Positions 45,201 to 60,300 of a stretch of 64,000 nt of DNA are shown here, piece by piece. This stretch comes from Aporrectodea caliginosa. Lineage: Eukaryota; Annelida; Clitellata; Crassiclitellata; Lumbricidae. The stretch is taken from the NCBI GenBank assembly GCA_020284085.1, contig JACEVL010000520.1, positions 186,001 through 250,000 on the forward strand, written 5' to 3'. A model generated the notes under the pieces. The model did no database searches. It was not told the DNA's origin and saw only the letters and a list, made by a program, of their open reading frames with translations. Within the stretch, counting starts at the first letter, position 1. Every line of letters begins with the position of its first letter. The position numbers were made by a program, and so were the translations under genes.

Positions 45201-48200
45201 ATTCACAAAACAAACAGTTCTGAGTGTTTAAAATATAATTATACAACTACACAGTCTATGGTTACTAAAATTGTTTCAGCCAGGCAACTGATGACCAGCT
45301 ATGGCATAATAGCCCAAAGGAAAAACAGTACAATACAACTCTATTTGATATTGCCCTCATTCCAAAGTTCAGAAGTGCACAAACGAGTGAGACGACCATA
45401 AGATAGCAGATCACTGGCGTTGAGCAACTATTAGTGAAGGACTTCCTCATGGACTACCTACACAGCAGAGTTTCTAACCCGCAGTCCCCATGTTACAGGC
45501 CAAGCGCTCTACCAATCAGCTACCATGTCCCCAAAGGACATAACTATCAATGATATATACATGGCAACATTTTTGCAGATTCAACCAATTTGCTATTATT
45601 TATAACCAGTTAGTTTAAAATTTATAACTGGGCCTGTGTTAACTTGCAAACTGCATTATTATTATTATTTATTTCTTCATAACGTAAATTATTTATTTAT
45701 TATTATTATTATTATAACAAACATTGTTAACATGCACAAGGTCACACAGAAATGCGAATTGAAGGCGCCAGTTGAAGAGCTGTTAGATATCCAAATTCTT
45801 GAAAGCCAATGAGAAATAGTGAGTTTTAAGGCGTTTCTTAAAGGACAAGAAAGAGTTAGAACTTTGGAGAAACATCAGCACCATAGTCAGTTCCATTCTA
45901 ATCCGTTACTTAAGAAACCTATTTGTATTAAAAGATTATGTAAAAAAATGTATTCCTGCTATTATTTACATAAAATAAAGTCATCTGAAATTGTAGTTTC
46001 CCATAGAAAGGACTCAATAAATTTTTTTATTGTTACGACTACCTGTGAGCTCGTTTGCAAGACATCACTCTGTTTTTGCTCACAAATTGTAAGCACCTGG
46101 CAACCCATAAAAGTAATTTTTGTAACTTGTGGCTTGCACTTCTCTTGCTCAATCTTGGTCTGTCTGGCTTTCTCTGTCTTTGTCTATCTGTCTCTCATGG
46201 TGAATGGATAAACTTTTGTCTGTCTGTTTGGTTATCTGTGTGACAGTGTCAGTGTGTCTGGCTGCCTGTGACTCTTTCCCTGACTTGCCGTGGGTCAGTT
46301 GGCCAATCTGTCTATGGCTATCCATCTAATATTTAGGTAATGTAATGTAATGTAACTGAACATTTATATAGTACCCCTTCAAGATATCTACTCAGAGTCT
46401 AGATATCTACTAAATGTCATTACGAAGGAATATATTACATTAGTTAACAAAACAATGCACTGTAAGCTGAGTCACCACTGGCAGGCCCACACACACATAG
46501 CATAAGCACCTAATGCATCAACTCATGTAAGTGTACTTCATTTCCCCCTTGTCCACGCTTACTTTTAATCATGCTGACATCGTTTGCTCCATCTCCAACT
46601 GCCAACGTTGTTGATTTCTTGTAGTGTTTGATCAAGTAGACCACTTGTGCCTTCTGAATCGGCGTAACTCGACAACATATCACCGTCTTACACAGGCAAG
46701 CAACGTCCAGAAACATTAGTTGCATCGAACTGTTCAGCGCATAAACCTGTAGCAAAAAGAATTCTCACAGGACACAGTAAATGAATGGTTACTGCACTCA
46801 CCTTGTAAAGCGGAATGTACAGGTTCAAGCTTCCTCTGAGACGGTTAGGCCTACTGTGTAGGGACCTTGACACAGTGCTTCATTCACAATTGCTCAGCGC
46901 CATCGACTGATGCTTTGTCACTAGATAATGGTGCTTAACAAATGCAAAAGACTAATAACAATACAATGTTAGGCCTAACAACTCCTGTTAAAAAAAAGTA
47001 CTGGTCAGACAAGTATTAGGAATCAAACCTTATTAATAATTTGCAGACTTGCTGGCAGCCTAGTGGCTATCTTCCACGATTACAAGGACATAGGTCTCTA
47101 TGTAGATGAAAACTTGAAATTCCACTAAGCTTGAGAAATGTTTGAAAGCACAAATTCCTTTCACGCATCCTATGTATGTATGCATATACACTGGAACTCA
47201 TTACTGCACCAACTTTGTTAGCCACAACAAATCCTGCATTTTAATGAGGTTGTGGAGTGTGTGATAGTCTAGTGATTGGCATGCTGTACTGTCAACCGAT
47301 AGGTTGGGGGTTCAAATCCCTTCCAGGGTAGAAATTTGTTTCAAGATGTCTGCTCCACCTGTGTCCTCTAGCCAACTCAGCCTTAATGATCATACACACT
47401 GACCACACACTGTCAATCAATCAATCAATCAATCAATCAATTTCGTTTATTCACAACACCAAGCTGACAGGTCACAACTTGTAACAGGTAACACATAGGA
47501 AAAATTGTCTAAGCTCTGACAGTTAGTTATTAAATGGGTTGAGATAGCAAATATTATCTGTGCTCTAACAGTGTCGGCGGGAAGATCAGTGAGGGATAGA
47601 ACTGGCCAATGCAGAGGCTAAGAAAATGAAGACACTAATATTTCATACCCATGTGTGCCTTTCAGACCAGCTTAAGGGACTGCTCTTCTGCTTTTGTATT
47701 CTATAGACATCACATTCTATATTACTTGCAACCAATTGACAGATGCCTGAAGCATTACAAGGTCAGAATTTGGGGGTCCGGTGGCGCGTTGGATAACATC
47801 TGGCGAAGAGTGCGAGAGGTACCGAGTTCGAGCCCCGTTAGGGCGGATTTGCTTTGTAGGTTGCTATTAGCGCCGTGTATTACAGGCTGTCTGTTCTGTT
47901 AGTAGTTAACTAGTTAAGATTGTTTCAATTGCATAACATGTAAATGTACAGCGCAGTGCGTTTGTCAGGCGCTAAATTAAAGAAAAGATATTATTATTAT
48001 TATTAGAATTACAGAACTCAGTAGACTACAATTACATAAAACTGTTGTTTTTAATTTAATTAATGTTATATTGGAGTTCTACTGACACCAATAGATGGTT
48101 CTTTTTCTGCCTCTGTAGTGCTGAAACTTCACTGAACACAATTTACAACTTTTGCAATATAGCTTGACATGCATATCGTAATCGTAATATCAAAATTTCT

Positions 48201-51200
48201 AAGGCGCCACTTGAAAGCAAAGCACAGGGCACCAGCTTATTTATGAGTAATGCATCGAGTCAGAGGAGTTGTACGATAGGGTAGCCCGAAGAAGGTTCGA
48301 GTCTGGTTGCCGAAGGATCAGAAGGCCAGAGCAAAGCAAAGCGAAGTCCGTCGGCTGAGTAGCTGTTGGGGTGGGTGTCTTTTAGATCAAAAGTTGGAAG
48401 GTGGAGGATCAGATGAGTCGGGTATGAATTCTTGAAGAGATGAGACTTCCGTTTTGAGTGGAAAGCCCAAGGAGTGATGGATAGGGGAGCCTGAGAGACA
48501 TGATAGTCTAAGGTACAGAAGAAGCCAAAGCCACCTAATTAATTAATAGCTGTAGCTTTTTCTTACCAAACTGTGACCATTTATAATCAAAGCAAAGTCC
48601 GTCGGCTGTTTTGCTGCTGAAGATGGCTGATCCCCAAGACTACTCCAAGAACACTGATCCGTGTCTTGACCATCAGTAGGCTTAGTAGCCGACATCACTT
48701 TTTTCGTTGCAAGATCTATCTGTTGATGCACGTCTCTTTCAGTTTCTGCATTGCATAAAAGGAGTTCTGTGTTATCTGAAAGAAGCTTGCAGCTGAAGCC
48801 TACATTGATGGCCGTCTCTAAAATATACAATCACGAATAAATATGTATTCGACTCTCTTTGGATGGAATTTCTTTGGTAACCTGTATGTTGAAAACTCGT
48901 TATAATATAGCCTTTGGGAGTCATCAAGTTTATAACAAGGCTGTGTTATACTGAGTTTATTTTAGATAGCGGGACTAATTTTTGGATCCATGTCCCCAAC
49001 CATATAGCAGAATCTGTCTTTATAATGAAGCATTTAGAAGAAGTTTTTGGTGTACGCGTCTCCTGAACCTTTGGCAGCTTAACAAGATTCATTATAAATA
49101 CACAGAAGGACGTGTTAAGCATCAGTTAGGCTACCAAGAAGTGCTTTTGAAAGGTAATAGGAATACAACAATTCAATCTTATAATGAATTTCATCTGAGC
49201 TAGAAGAGCAGTCCCTTAAACTAGCCCTGAGGCAGCCATGGGTAAGAAGTGTTAGCGACTTAATTTTCTTAGCCATCACAGCTTAGTTGGGTAGGGGTGC
49301 AGGTGGAGCAGAAATCCTGACCCAAATTTCTGCCTTGGTAGGGATTTGAACTCTCGATTGACAGTCCAGCATGCTAACCACTACACCATCGAGCATCTGA
49401 GCATATAGAATTGAACCTCTGTGAACTGTTACAAATTGACAATTGTAATTATGACAATTTATAAAGGATCGTCAGTGGCAAGCTACTTCTGGGGTCCTTT
49501 ACAATGCCAACTACTGTCAGTGCTAGTACTAAGAGCTACACAGGAAGTAAATTTTCAACTGTCTTTTAAAGCATGAAGACTTTTGACCTTCTGAATAGAT
49601 GCATGCATGAACAGACGATGCATCAGATTATCTAGTCTCTAGATTTACGGAGAGTGCAACGTGAAATCAGGACTTTAGCGAATGCTTGCAAGAGATTACT
49701 GGTAAGACATGCAAACCTTCTTTATCGCCAGTCAGCACCCAGATCTTGATTCCTGCGCACATCAGTCGACTGATTGTGCGTGGCACACCATCTTGCAACT
49801 TATCTTCGATGGCCGTACAGCCAATGAGAACGAGGCCTTGTTCTACTTCTTCATACAATTCGTTAAGTCTCTCCTCACGATTGTCCATTAGCAATCTCCA
49901 GCCATTATACAAGAAAAATAAAAAGACTGCTAATAACTGTTCGACATAAATGATATTAGGTTGTACAACAGTTTCACAAAAAATATCATTAGTATAATTA
50001 TTATTATTATTATGCATTTATTAAGTGCCACTGTCTAATGACCAAGCATCAGTCAACGGCCCTGAGAAATTGTGAATGAAGGACTTGCTCAAGGTCCCTA
50101 CACAGTAACCATCTCAGAAAAGACTTGAACCCTTACTCTTCACATTACAAGGCAAATCAATCAGACCATTAGGCTACTATGTCCCTGCACATGTTATATG
50201 TTATATAGGCCAGAAAATCTGCTTATCTATGACAAACAGAAGTCAGAGGCGTGCGATAAAAAACCGACTATATGAGCATACCTTTACCTAACTTTTTGCA
50301 CACAGAAAGGCAAGGATAATTAAGGTAATACCAATGGCCAATAATCCAAGTTTGATTTGAATTACCAGTCAAAACATGTTCATCTGGAACTGGCAAGGAA
50401 ATTCAGTGCCAGATGCCGTGCTTACAATGGTTTGGCTTAGCTTTGATTGATGTTGTAGGGCATTAACAACATTAGCGATGCAACTTACAACGGCTGTGGA
50501 CAGATGTAAATGTGTATATGTGCATCTACGTGTGAATGTATGTACATATGCATCGGTATGTATGTATGCAACTATGCATGCATGTATGCATGCGCTTGTG
50601 CGCATATGTATTGGTATGTATGTATGCATGCACTTTTGGCATAAATGTAGGCATGCATTTATGCACATATGTATTGGTATGTATGCAGCTATGCATATTA
50701 TGTAACATATATGTATCATGAATGCATTTATGTACATGTATATGTAAGTATGTATTTGTGTATGTATGTATTTATGTATTGGTATGCATGAAAGCAAGTA
50801 TGCATGCCTGTATGATGTATGTATGACATTGAATGTATGATGTCCATATAAATATGTATGCAAGCATGTATTATGTATGTATGCACGTAAGTATGTGGAA
50901 TATAGAACAGGGAAGATAATGACACTGGTGATAAGAGGCATATCTCTACCCAGCTGCTTCATATCGCCTTGACCAATCCTTGTAGTAAGTTGGACTTAGT
51001 AGTTTCACAGCACAGCAAAGAGTACGTAAACCGCTCCGGGCAAATTCCTAAAAAACATCAGAGAACAATAAACATTTGAATTTATAATAGCGGCAATATT
51101 TTAGAGGTCATTAGATTACATACATAAATAAGTTTAAGAAAACCCCTAATGGTTTCTTATAGAGTTGTTCAATCAATCATACAGTCAATCACAAAGCCAA

Positions 51201-51325
51201 TCATACTTTAATAGTAGTTAGTCAATCTTCAAGGAATCACTCTATTATTATTACTAATTAGTAACATCTACAGTGCCATGTCTATTGCACAAGAAATCAA
51301 TCAATCAATCAATCAATCAACCAAC

Positions 51326-51386
<61 letters not shown>

Positions 51387-54300
51387 GGCATCAACCAATG
51401 GTGCACCACAACCTAGCCATAATGAAGAGATTGATACAGAAGATCAACCTGTATAAACGGATCAGTCAATAGTTTTTATAGAAATCCTCCTCACGCTTAA
51501 ATGAATAGAAGTAGTGTCTTTGATATGTGAACTGAGCTGATCGAGCCTTTCGTAAATGACTGAATCTGCTCCCTTGCAGTACAAAAGGATGATTCCATTC
51601 TGTCTTACTATAACCTACAGTAAAGTAACAACAGGTTACTGAAAGGTTCTTCACGTAAGATGCAACGAACAGATCATCCAATTTTTCACAGTACAGCTAA
51701 AGTTCCATCACGTAAGTTGCAATATACAGGTTAAAAGATTTGTCACATGATATTGCATTTTGTAAGTATATAGGTATAATGTATGTAAGAACGTGTTTAT
51801 GTAATTGGCAATTTATACATTTCTTGAAACTTCAATAAGGTGCTAAATAACATTACATTATCCATGTTATATTACACTATTCCATTTTACATTAAATCTT
51901 ATATTTGTAAGTGCTTCTGGGTAAATATACTGCACCTTTGAAGAACCTCTTGAAAATTAATGATGCAGTCATGTTATTCAGACACTTATCGGTATGTTGC
52001 TTGTGATCACTGGTATGAATTCTTAAATGGGCAGGACCTTATTACACACCATGGCTTCAAAAATCTAACCAGTTGGCACAACTCCACACGATCTGGTCTA
52101 GTGTTCTCGATTAAACTACTTAATAAATCTAAGTCAAGCCATACTTTTATAGAAAGAAACTTCTGCTAAAATACACGTAAACAAGCAGTAACCAGACAGC
52201 ACGTACAGACATTCTCTTTCGGTAACTGTCAAAGTCCAGAATAGCCAGAAGTTCATAGGTTTCCAGTTGACCCAATACCTCGATTTCAATCTGATTAAAG
52301 TTGCGTTCTTTCTGCAAACAAGTATAACATAACATAAATGAGTATTATTTTGTAAAGTGCAACTTCAAAGAAAAACTCGTCAGTAGCGCTACTGACTCAA
52401 CAAGGAGAACGCTCGTTCAAACAGAACAGATTTCAAGCTTGTATCATTTGAAAAATCCAGTCTAATGTAAGCAATCCAGTGTTTGTTCACATCTGGGCTA
52501 ACTATCCAACCTTTCTGGGATTTGCTTATACTCTGTATTCTATCTTCCAGTTTCTGAGACCTCATAACTCTTCACCAGTTTTGTCCACAGGATTATGATT
52601 TCACATGGAAGTAACTATTAACTGATGAGACATGCATTACAGTAGAAGTTCAATAAATTAGATTTCACCATTATATTCATTTAATGATCACTAAAGATAT
52701 TATGCATGTGCTTTTGCATGTGACTTTCAACCTCTGTATCTGTTACGGTTTTCCATCAGTTCTGGAAGACAGTAACTTTGCAGATTACATTCACTGTATA
52801 ATCTGTGACTTGAGTCTATTGGCCCTTCTTTGCATCATTTCCACAAGTGTTTGGTAACTATTAAACTTTGGTTTTCTTTGTTAGGCAAAGAGCACCTCCG
52901 ATCTGTTCTCTTGATTGGTGCTATATTAATTTGCAATTAAATTACTGCCAGTGAATAATCTATACAATTATACATATACGATTAACCCATATGAATAAAT
53001 TTAAAATGTAGGTAATTCCAGTTATAAAAAGGTCAGTGTTTATAGTAAACATAGGATACATATATCATGCAGTTATGACCTTCTAGTTCCTCGGTCTCGG
53101 ACTGCCACAGCACAGCATCGTGCCTATGCCTCTGTTGGACCTTTGCTATGGAATGACCTCCCTGCTTTAACTCGTGCTGTGATGTTATCTGGGGGCACCA
53201 CTGTTTCTGCTCGTTCTCTTAAAACTTTTCTTTTTTCGAGGGGCCCTTCGCACTGGAAGCGCCTCTGATTAGGTTGTACTGCGAGAGGCGCTTTATAAGT
53301 CCGTAAATAGAATAGAATAGAATAGAATAGAATAGAATGACTACCAAATTATTACAATTCATCAATGCCAAGAAATTATAATCATGCATAGGTAATTCAC
53401 TTTAGAAGTCAGTACAAACACAATTGTACTAATTAATTAGTAAATTCTGTATTGTATATCTAATGATTGATTACTTTATTTTATCATCGTGTGCATTGCT
53501 TATGTATTACCTGTGTTTCACTGGTAATCCTAGAAGTCTGACGATTCTGTAAATAAAGAAGAAGGCAAACTTCCAACAGTATAATTATGATTAAAGACAG
53601 TAAAGAAAGTAAGTGCTCAGTCATATTCATAAGATCTTTGTATTTTCAGGGCTGTTCAAAAATAACTTAGTATTTAGTAACCATAATTATATACCACAAA
53701 TTACTACATGAAACTTCACCTTGAGAGATGCCACGCATTTTTATAATTATAATTATGCACAGGAAATTCACTTTAGAAGTCAGTAAAAATGCAATTGTAA
53801 TAATTAATTAGTAAATTACTTAGCAATTAAGAAACTCTGACTGCTAAATGGCATCTGTCCCCTTCAGTGGCAAAATAGTAGTGTTGATGGCTTATAGCTT
53901 ACAGACCTACAGGCTATGCACTGCCGAAAGTTATACTATTTTGACTGTGTGCCTTAATGACAGATTCACTACAGACTTTAATCATGACTTTAATTATTGC
54001 AGGCTGTCTGTTCTGTTAGTAGTCAAGATTTATGTCTTCTGTCATTTGTGCACGTGTGAATTGTTTAATTGTCATAACATGTAAATGTACAGCGCAGTGT
54101 GTTTGTCAGGCGCTTCATTAAAGAAAAGATATTATATTATTATTATGAATACAAACCCCGTGCCCATGACCAAGTAATCCCCCAGCCGACAGCCTGATGC
54201 ACAAAACATTTATTGTTAGGATGCTATATACTTTACAATAGTGTTTATTAGATGTCTGCACATCAAAGTGTGATTAGCATATGGTTAATAAAGACTACAC

Positions 54301-57300
54301 TTACTTAGTTACAAAACCAAAGCGCGTCATTTAGTTTCTAAAAGAGTCAGACAATGATCACCTACCAGAAACACAAAACCAAACTTTCTTGCAGCCAAGA
54401 CAAGAGCTCCTTCATCAGGCGACTGGGCCTGGTACATCAGCTTACCTACAGTGGCACACAAAATCCTTCAGTTATTTAATTTTGGCTTTAGAAGTTTATA
54501 AGTTCATTACAATGCTCTACCTACCATGGATCCCATAAGTGTTATAATTAGGTTTCCATGTATGGATTGAAAAAACAGAAATCATACATTTGTGAATTTT
54601 GGAGAGGGGGATAGTGCTTGAAGAACAATTAGATCTTGAAAGACATGGTTCGAAACAGTAGCCCCTTAGGTCGACTCAGCCTTCCACTGCCTAGGGGCAG
54701 CTGTAAAATGAGTGGGCGCCTAACAGGCTGCCAAAACATGTGTTAAATAAAATCATGAAATTTGTACCGTCATGTAAGAAGCACCTTTTAGATCTGCTAC
54801 ATAGCTGTGTTACGGCACCTTTGTGATGTTCTTAAAACATGCTATGCAAGTGTTCACAAATGTTTACAAACGTATACATACACAAAGCGGCTCATTTGTG
54901 TTTATAGCAAACTGTCAGAGCTCTACATGTAAATAATATTTCTACATGTCACATTTAATAGCTGCATAAGCCTCACCGCAAGTGTTATAATATACATACA
55001 TACGTACATATATACAAATGTATATATTCACAAAGTGGCTCAATTGTTGCTTAGAGCAAATTGTTAGCTAAACGTAAATAAGTTTTTTAAACTAAGTATT
55101 CTACATGTTCACATTTAATAGCTGCATGAGCCTCACCGTCTCTTTCTTCTGGCATGACTGTGTGGCAGAGCGCGAGGAGACGAAAGAACTGGCAGACAGA
55201 GTGGTCCTTGTCTTCAATCAGTTGCATCAGTTCAGGATCCACCAACTGACAAGTACTCTCTAGGCCATTCTCCTCTTCTAGATCTTTCTCAGAGACGTTT
55301 TCTGGCTGCTCAATGAATATCGTCAAATATTCATTCATTCATTCATTTCAGGAATTTATATAGCGCCCCTTCAAGAAGCCTACTCAGAGGTGCTCCCAGT
55401 CCAATCACGGTGATACATGTAAGTCTTAAGGAGCCTGTAGAACGTAGATGAATTATCCCAAGGTAACAGGCATATCTCCAAATATCATACAAACAAATAA
55501 TGAACAAATCATATTTTAACTCAATTGGACTTTGACAATCCTTCAAAACAGTCACTTTTAGCAGCACCAGTAAAACCAATAAAGCAACCAGTGAAACCTA
55601 GCCATTTCAGAACAATAATAATAATAATCTTCGTCTATAATTTCAAACTGACACTCTGCAGTATTACAATTCATAGTATGAACGAATGATCACAAGTTAT
55701 TACCGGAGTCGAATTTAACTGCCTGCCATGCAAGGCATCCCATCACGTCCTACTGCTCATTTTACCAACGCCATCTGGAGAATGAAAGGCTGAGTTGACC
55801 TTTGGGAGGGTAGCGGGAAGCGATCCGACGTCCGTGCTGATTCCTGCTCTTCGTGTCGGAGTGTAACCACTACCCTAAACCCCCCTCTAATTTTTGTATT
55901 CCTGGCGGATCATTTGTACCATAATTATGTAAAATAATAATGATAATAATAATAATAATCTCGACTAATAGGAGATGTTAAAATTGTCAAAAATAATGAC
56001 AGCAATGTATATGATGGCAAAAATAAAAATAATAAACACAACAAAAGAGTTAGGTGAAGGTCTTTAAATAATAGTGTTACAAAACAGACTGGTATTACTG
56101 AAGTGATTCAGTAAAAGGAAAATATTTTAAGGGAGAATAGAAATTGACATGACCTGACCTTGATCGTATCAGTAGAACTCTGATCTTGTCCGTAACTGTG
56201 ACCATTAATCGAACATTTCTTAAAGTCCATCACATTCTACAAATACATTGTCTATAAAAATATCGTCAGCCGAATCATTGTTACATGAGTCACATTTTGC
56301 AAATTCTGTAGTAGTAGCCCGACTGCCTTGTAATAAAGTATAATCATACTTCAGAAATGTGATGTAATATTTTCAGAAATGCTTCAGTAATACTTTCCGT
56401 TAATGATCATATTTCAGAAATGTCATGTAATTTCAGTGTATGATAATATTTCAAACATGAAATACAATGCAACGCCAGAAATGTAAAAAGTATTAATAGA
56501 CTATATATAGTAAATTATAGCAAAAGAAAGTATAATGCCATTTATACAGACCAATTACATGTTTAAAATTATTCACTCAGCGACTACAGCAAATTCTCAA
56601 ACAAACTATTCTTTCAACAGAGTTAAAAACTTTCAGACTGCTGGTTTAGCAAAATCACAACACACGACAAACACAATTTCAAATCAAATCACATTAACTC
56701 AGTGATTGTTTTAGTAACATTTGTTATTATGATGGTTTACTCTTGACCAAAACACAGTTTGAAAAACACTAGAAATTAAAATGTAACATTTGAGATTATA
56801 GGCCATTGTAGAATGTAAACCAGAATGCAGTTAGCAATTGGTGCAATGAAGGATATACTTACTAACTCACTTATAATATAATTTTGAATTTATTTAGCAC
56901 CAGTATGAGATCAACAGAATGAGAGCCTTATGAATCCTTGCCTTTGTTAGGGTCCCTGTTTTGTCAGAAAATATGTAATGAATTTGTCCAAGTTCTTCGT
57001 TAAGTAGGGTTGTCCGTGCTTTAGCCGGCATATCAGTCGGTTGATGGTACATCTTGTTGTCCCAGTTGATCCACCAACTGTGCGCAAAGCGAATCATTTC
57101 AACACTGCAAACGCAACACGAGCAGCAGAACAAAAATGACCAACCACTTTCGGATTCTGCAAGGCACGTTTGACTATAGAGAGATCAGTGCACACTGGAT
57201 GATTCTGGTGATACTAAATTCGAAAGCAATCTAAATTTAATATAATCTGTACCTAATCTAATCTAATCTAATCCAATCGAATGACTTCTATAGTGCCATT

Positions 57301-60300
57301 ACCACAATGCCCACGCATCAACCGATGGTTGCCTCAAGGGAAACTAGTCAAATGTTTTATTTATTGGAGATTAATTACAAAATGTAAATGATTTGGAAGT
57401 TAATTACAAGATTAAATTTACATGGCTTATTCAATTATAAACAGTTTATCAAATCTTAAGTTCTCTGTTTGAACAGTTATGTGCCTGCATTATCATGAAA
57501 TAAAAACAACTAAGGGGAACATTACACAGAGAAATGACTTGATGTTAAAGGGTTAGACCTGACATAGAGGGATATCGGTACAGCTGTGTTGATGACGATA
57601 ACATAGGACAGGAATACGAGGGCAGAAATGACGGCTGGACCCCGAATGCCATCATCAGAGGATTCTCTGCGATACTGTTGACCCGGGACAAAGTCTTCCC
57701 ATGGAAGATACACCTGGAATTTCACTCCCGTTATCGACTCCCAGAAGCAGCAACCAACCGCACACAGTGTACAGATGACAAACATAAAGCCAAATATCTA
57801 AAACGTCAAAAGTAATCTGTAATAATTAAAATGAGAATGCCATTGTGGAATTTACCATTTGATACAGTTTGATAGCACATTTTATTATAATGAGCAGTTC
57901 AGGTAGTTTATTGCACAGAATCATTCAGTAAAAATGTTTGTAAATGATTTATTGATAATATTTAAACGCCTATTATAAGTTATATTTATCTATAGGCCTA
58001 CCACAACTGCAGAAATGAAATGTCGCATTTAGGGAATGCACATTAAAAGGTTCTTGGAACAACCAAGGGTAGGCTATGCAAGGTCTGAGAAAGACAGACT
58101 GAGGTGATTTTATTTTGTCTGTATCAGCGACTTGAATAACTGCAAGTTAACTCTGAAAATCTTACACGAGTGAACCAGTTTCAGACACACACAGTTTAGC
58201 TATCTTCTGTTTTTAATTACCCTACTAGAAGTTCATGGGCACTAAATGGGACCTACAAGAGCTCCACCGTACGGGTCCCAAAGTCGGAATATGGGTCCTA
58301 CATGGGCTCCATGTGGGCATGCTGGCAGAGTAGTTTATAAGGAGGTAGCTTCTCACTACCTTCCAGTGGTGAACATTAAGTAAAGTAACACGAAGCAGTT
58401 ATCAGTTAAAATGAAGAAAATATGTGGTGACCAATACTTGCTTGGGGAGATGGCTGAATGGCAAACACACTGGCACGAAGATCAGGACGTGGGTTCGATA
58501 CCCGCCAGCCCCATAAGGTGGACTCTGCCTTCCACTTCCTAGGGGCGACTGTAAAATGAGTAGGACAGATGGGCGCGTTGCAGGTTGCCATACAGTTAGA
58601 TTCGACTCCTGTTAAACTTGTTATCATCTGTTACTACTATATTACGTAATCTTACAGCATACTTGTCAGTTTGAATTAATAAGGCCAAAACAAAATAATG
58701 GTGTGTTTCCGGTAACCCGACCGACTCACTTTTTTGCCGCGACTCGGAAAATTTTGTAAAAATTTTTTTTTACGGAAAATTTTGTAAAAAATTTTTTTCC
58801 GGAAAATTTTGTAAAAATTTTTTTCCCTACTTCACATACATTAAGCCTTTGCATGCTGGTGATGCAGAAACGCGACATTATATGTGCATTCACTGAAGCA
58901 GAGACGTTCGGAAACTAGCGGTCTTTCAATGGAAAGAATGGTGCCGTAAATTACAGCAATAAAAGGGCTAAAGTGTGGAGTTTGGGAGAGGGAGGTAATA
59001 GACTCGAAAGTGGTGGATTTTCTCAGGGTAATTTGACAGGGTTATTTCACAAATCTGACCCCCATATTCATTGTATCAGAAATACCTATTATCGTACGTG
59101 CCATTATAAAAGTAAAGCCTCTTAATAGCAATCAGCCTACTTAACAACCTCCGTAGCATTCTACTTTCGTAGCAAACAGCCTTCTTAGCAACCAAGCTTT
59201 GTAGCAAGCAGCCTCTATGTCAGCCTCATTAGCAACCAGTTTCAAAGTCAGACTTGGCCCCTTTAGCAACCGCCTTCCTTAGCAACAGTTATCCTTAGAA
59301 ACTGTCCTGCTTAGCAACTGCCTTCATTAGCAACTAGTCTCCTTAACAACCAGTCTTCATAGCATCCAATCTTCGTAGCAAGCAGTCTCCTTAGCAGACG
59401 ACGTTAGGAACCATATTTCTTTCTATGCAGCGTTAATATTATAACAATAAATGGAGATCCTGAGTGACAGAGTGGGTTGGTAGCCCGCTCGCCACGCCGG
59501 CGGCCCGGGTTCGATTCCGGGTCGGTCGGTTTATCAGAGATTAATTTCTCAGATCTTTACTGCGGGTGGCTCGGTCGCAATATAAACGTGGAGTACAATA
59601 CAACACAACACAATACACCTGGGGCGCGGTGGTATATAGGGGTATGTTCGGTGCCTTGCAGCTGGAGGGTTGCGGGTTCGAATCCACCTCAAAGCTGCCG
59701 CGTAGGGACCCTGGGCAAGTCCTTCACTCGAAATTGCTCATGCGCTTCAGCGTGAAACTCCGATTCAGCGTCAGCGCAGTAGTCGGGAGCACCTCTGAAT
59801 AGGCAATCTGGTAGGGGCGCTATAACAAGTGTTCAAATACAATACAATACAATACAAAATGGGCTCAATGTTTCCCATGGACAATTTACACACATGTATG
59901 ATGTTGAGGAGATAACAGACACCGAAAAGTCAGCGATTTTCTCATGTTACCACCCATGCATATTTCCTAAAGAGCCATTGTCTGCTACACGTTTATTGTT
60001 TAATGTACATAATCCATAATTCCTTTCCCACCCCTGCCCCTTCCATTTCACCTTGCAAAGAAAAACAATGTCAGCAAAAATGAAATAAATAAGATTGTTT
60101 TCTACAGCAGTTTGTAGGTACATTCTGCAAAAAAGGCATTTTTAATACTCACATAGAAAATATATACTTTGGTACAGCATGTACCGCTGTGCATAAATGG
60201 GCAGTGGCATAATTTTTTGAAATCACTGCATAAAATTATTTTACCAAAATAAAATTATTTTCCTACCTACCTACCCAGTTTTTTTAAACTCTGTTACCGG

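Noticed and set aside
50369..50962. 197-codon minus-strand frame
   Set aside because: Runs through an (ATGT)n microsatellite; only its right end overlaps a real flippase exon.
59459..59540. tRNA gene
   Set aside because: Has A and B box resemblance, but is followed by a SINE body and tail, and the acceptor stem does not pair. The same holds for the other tRNA-like heads.
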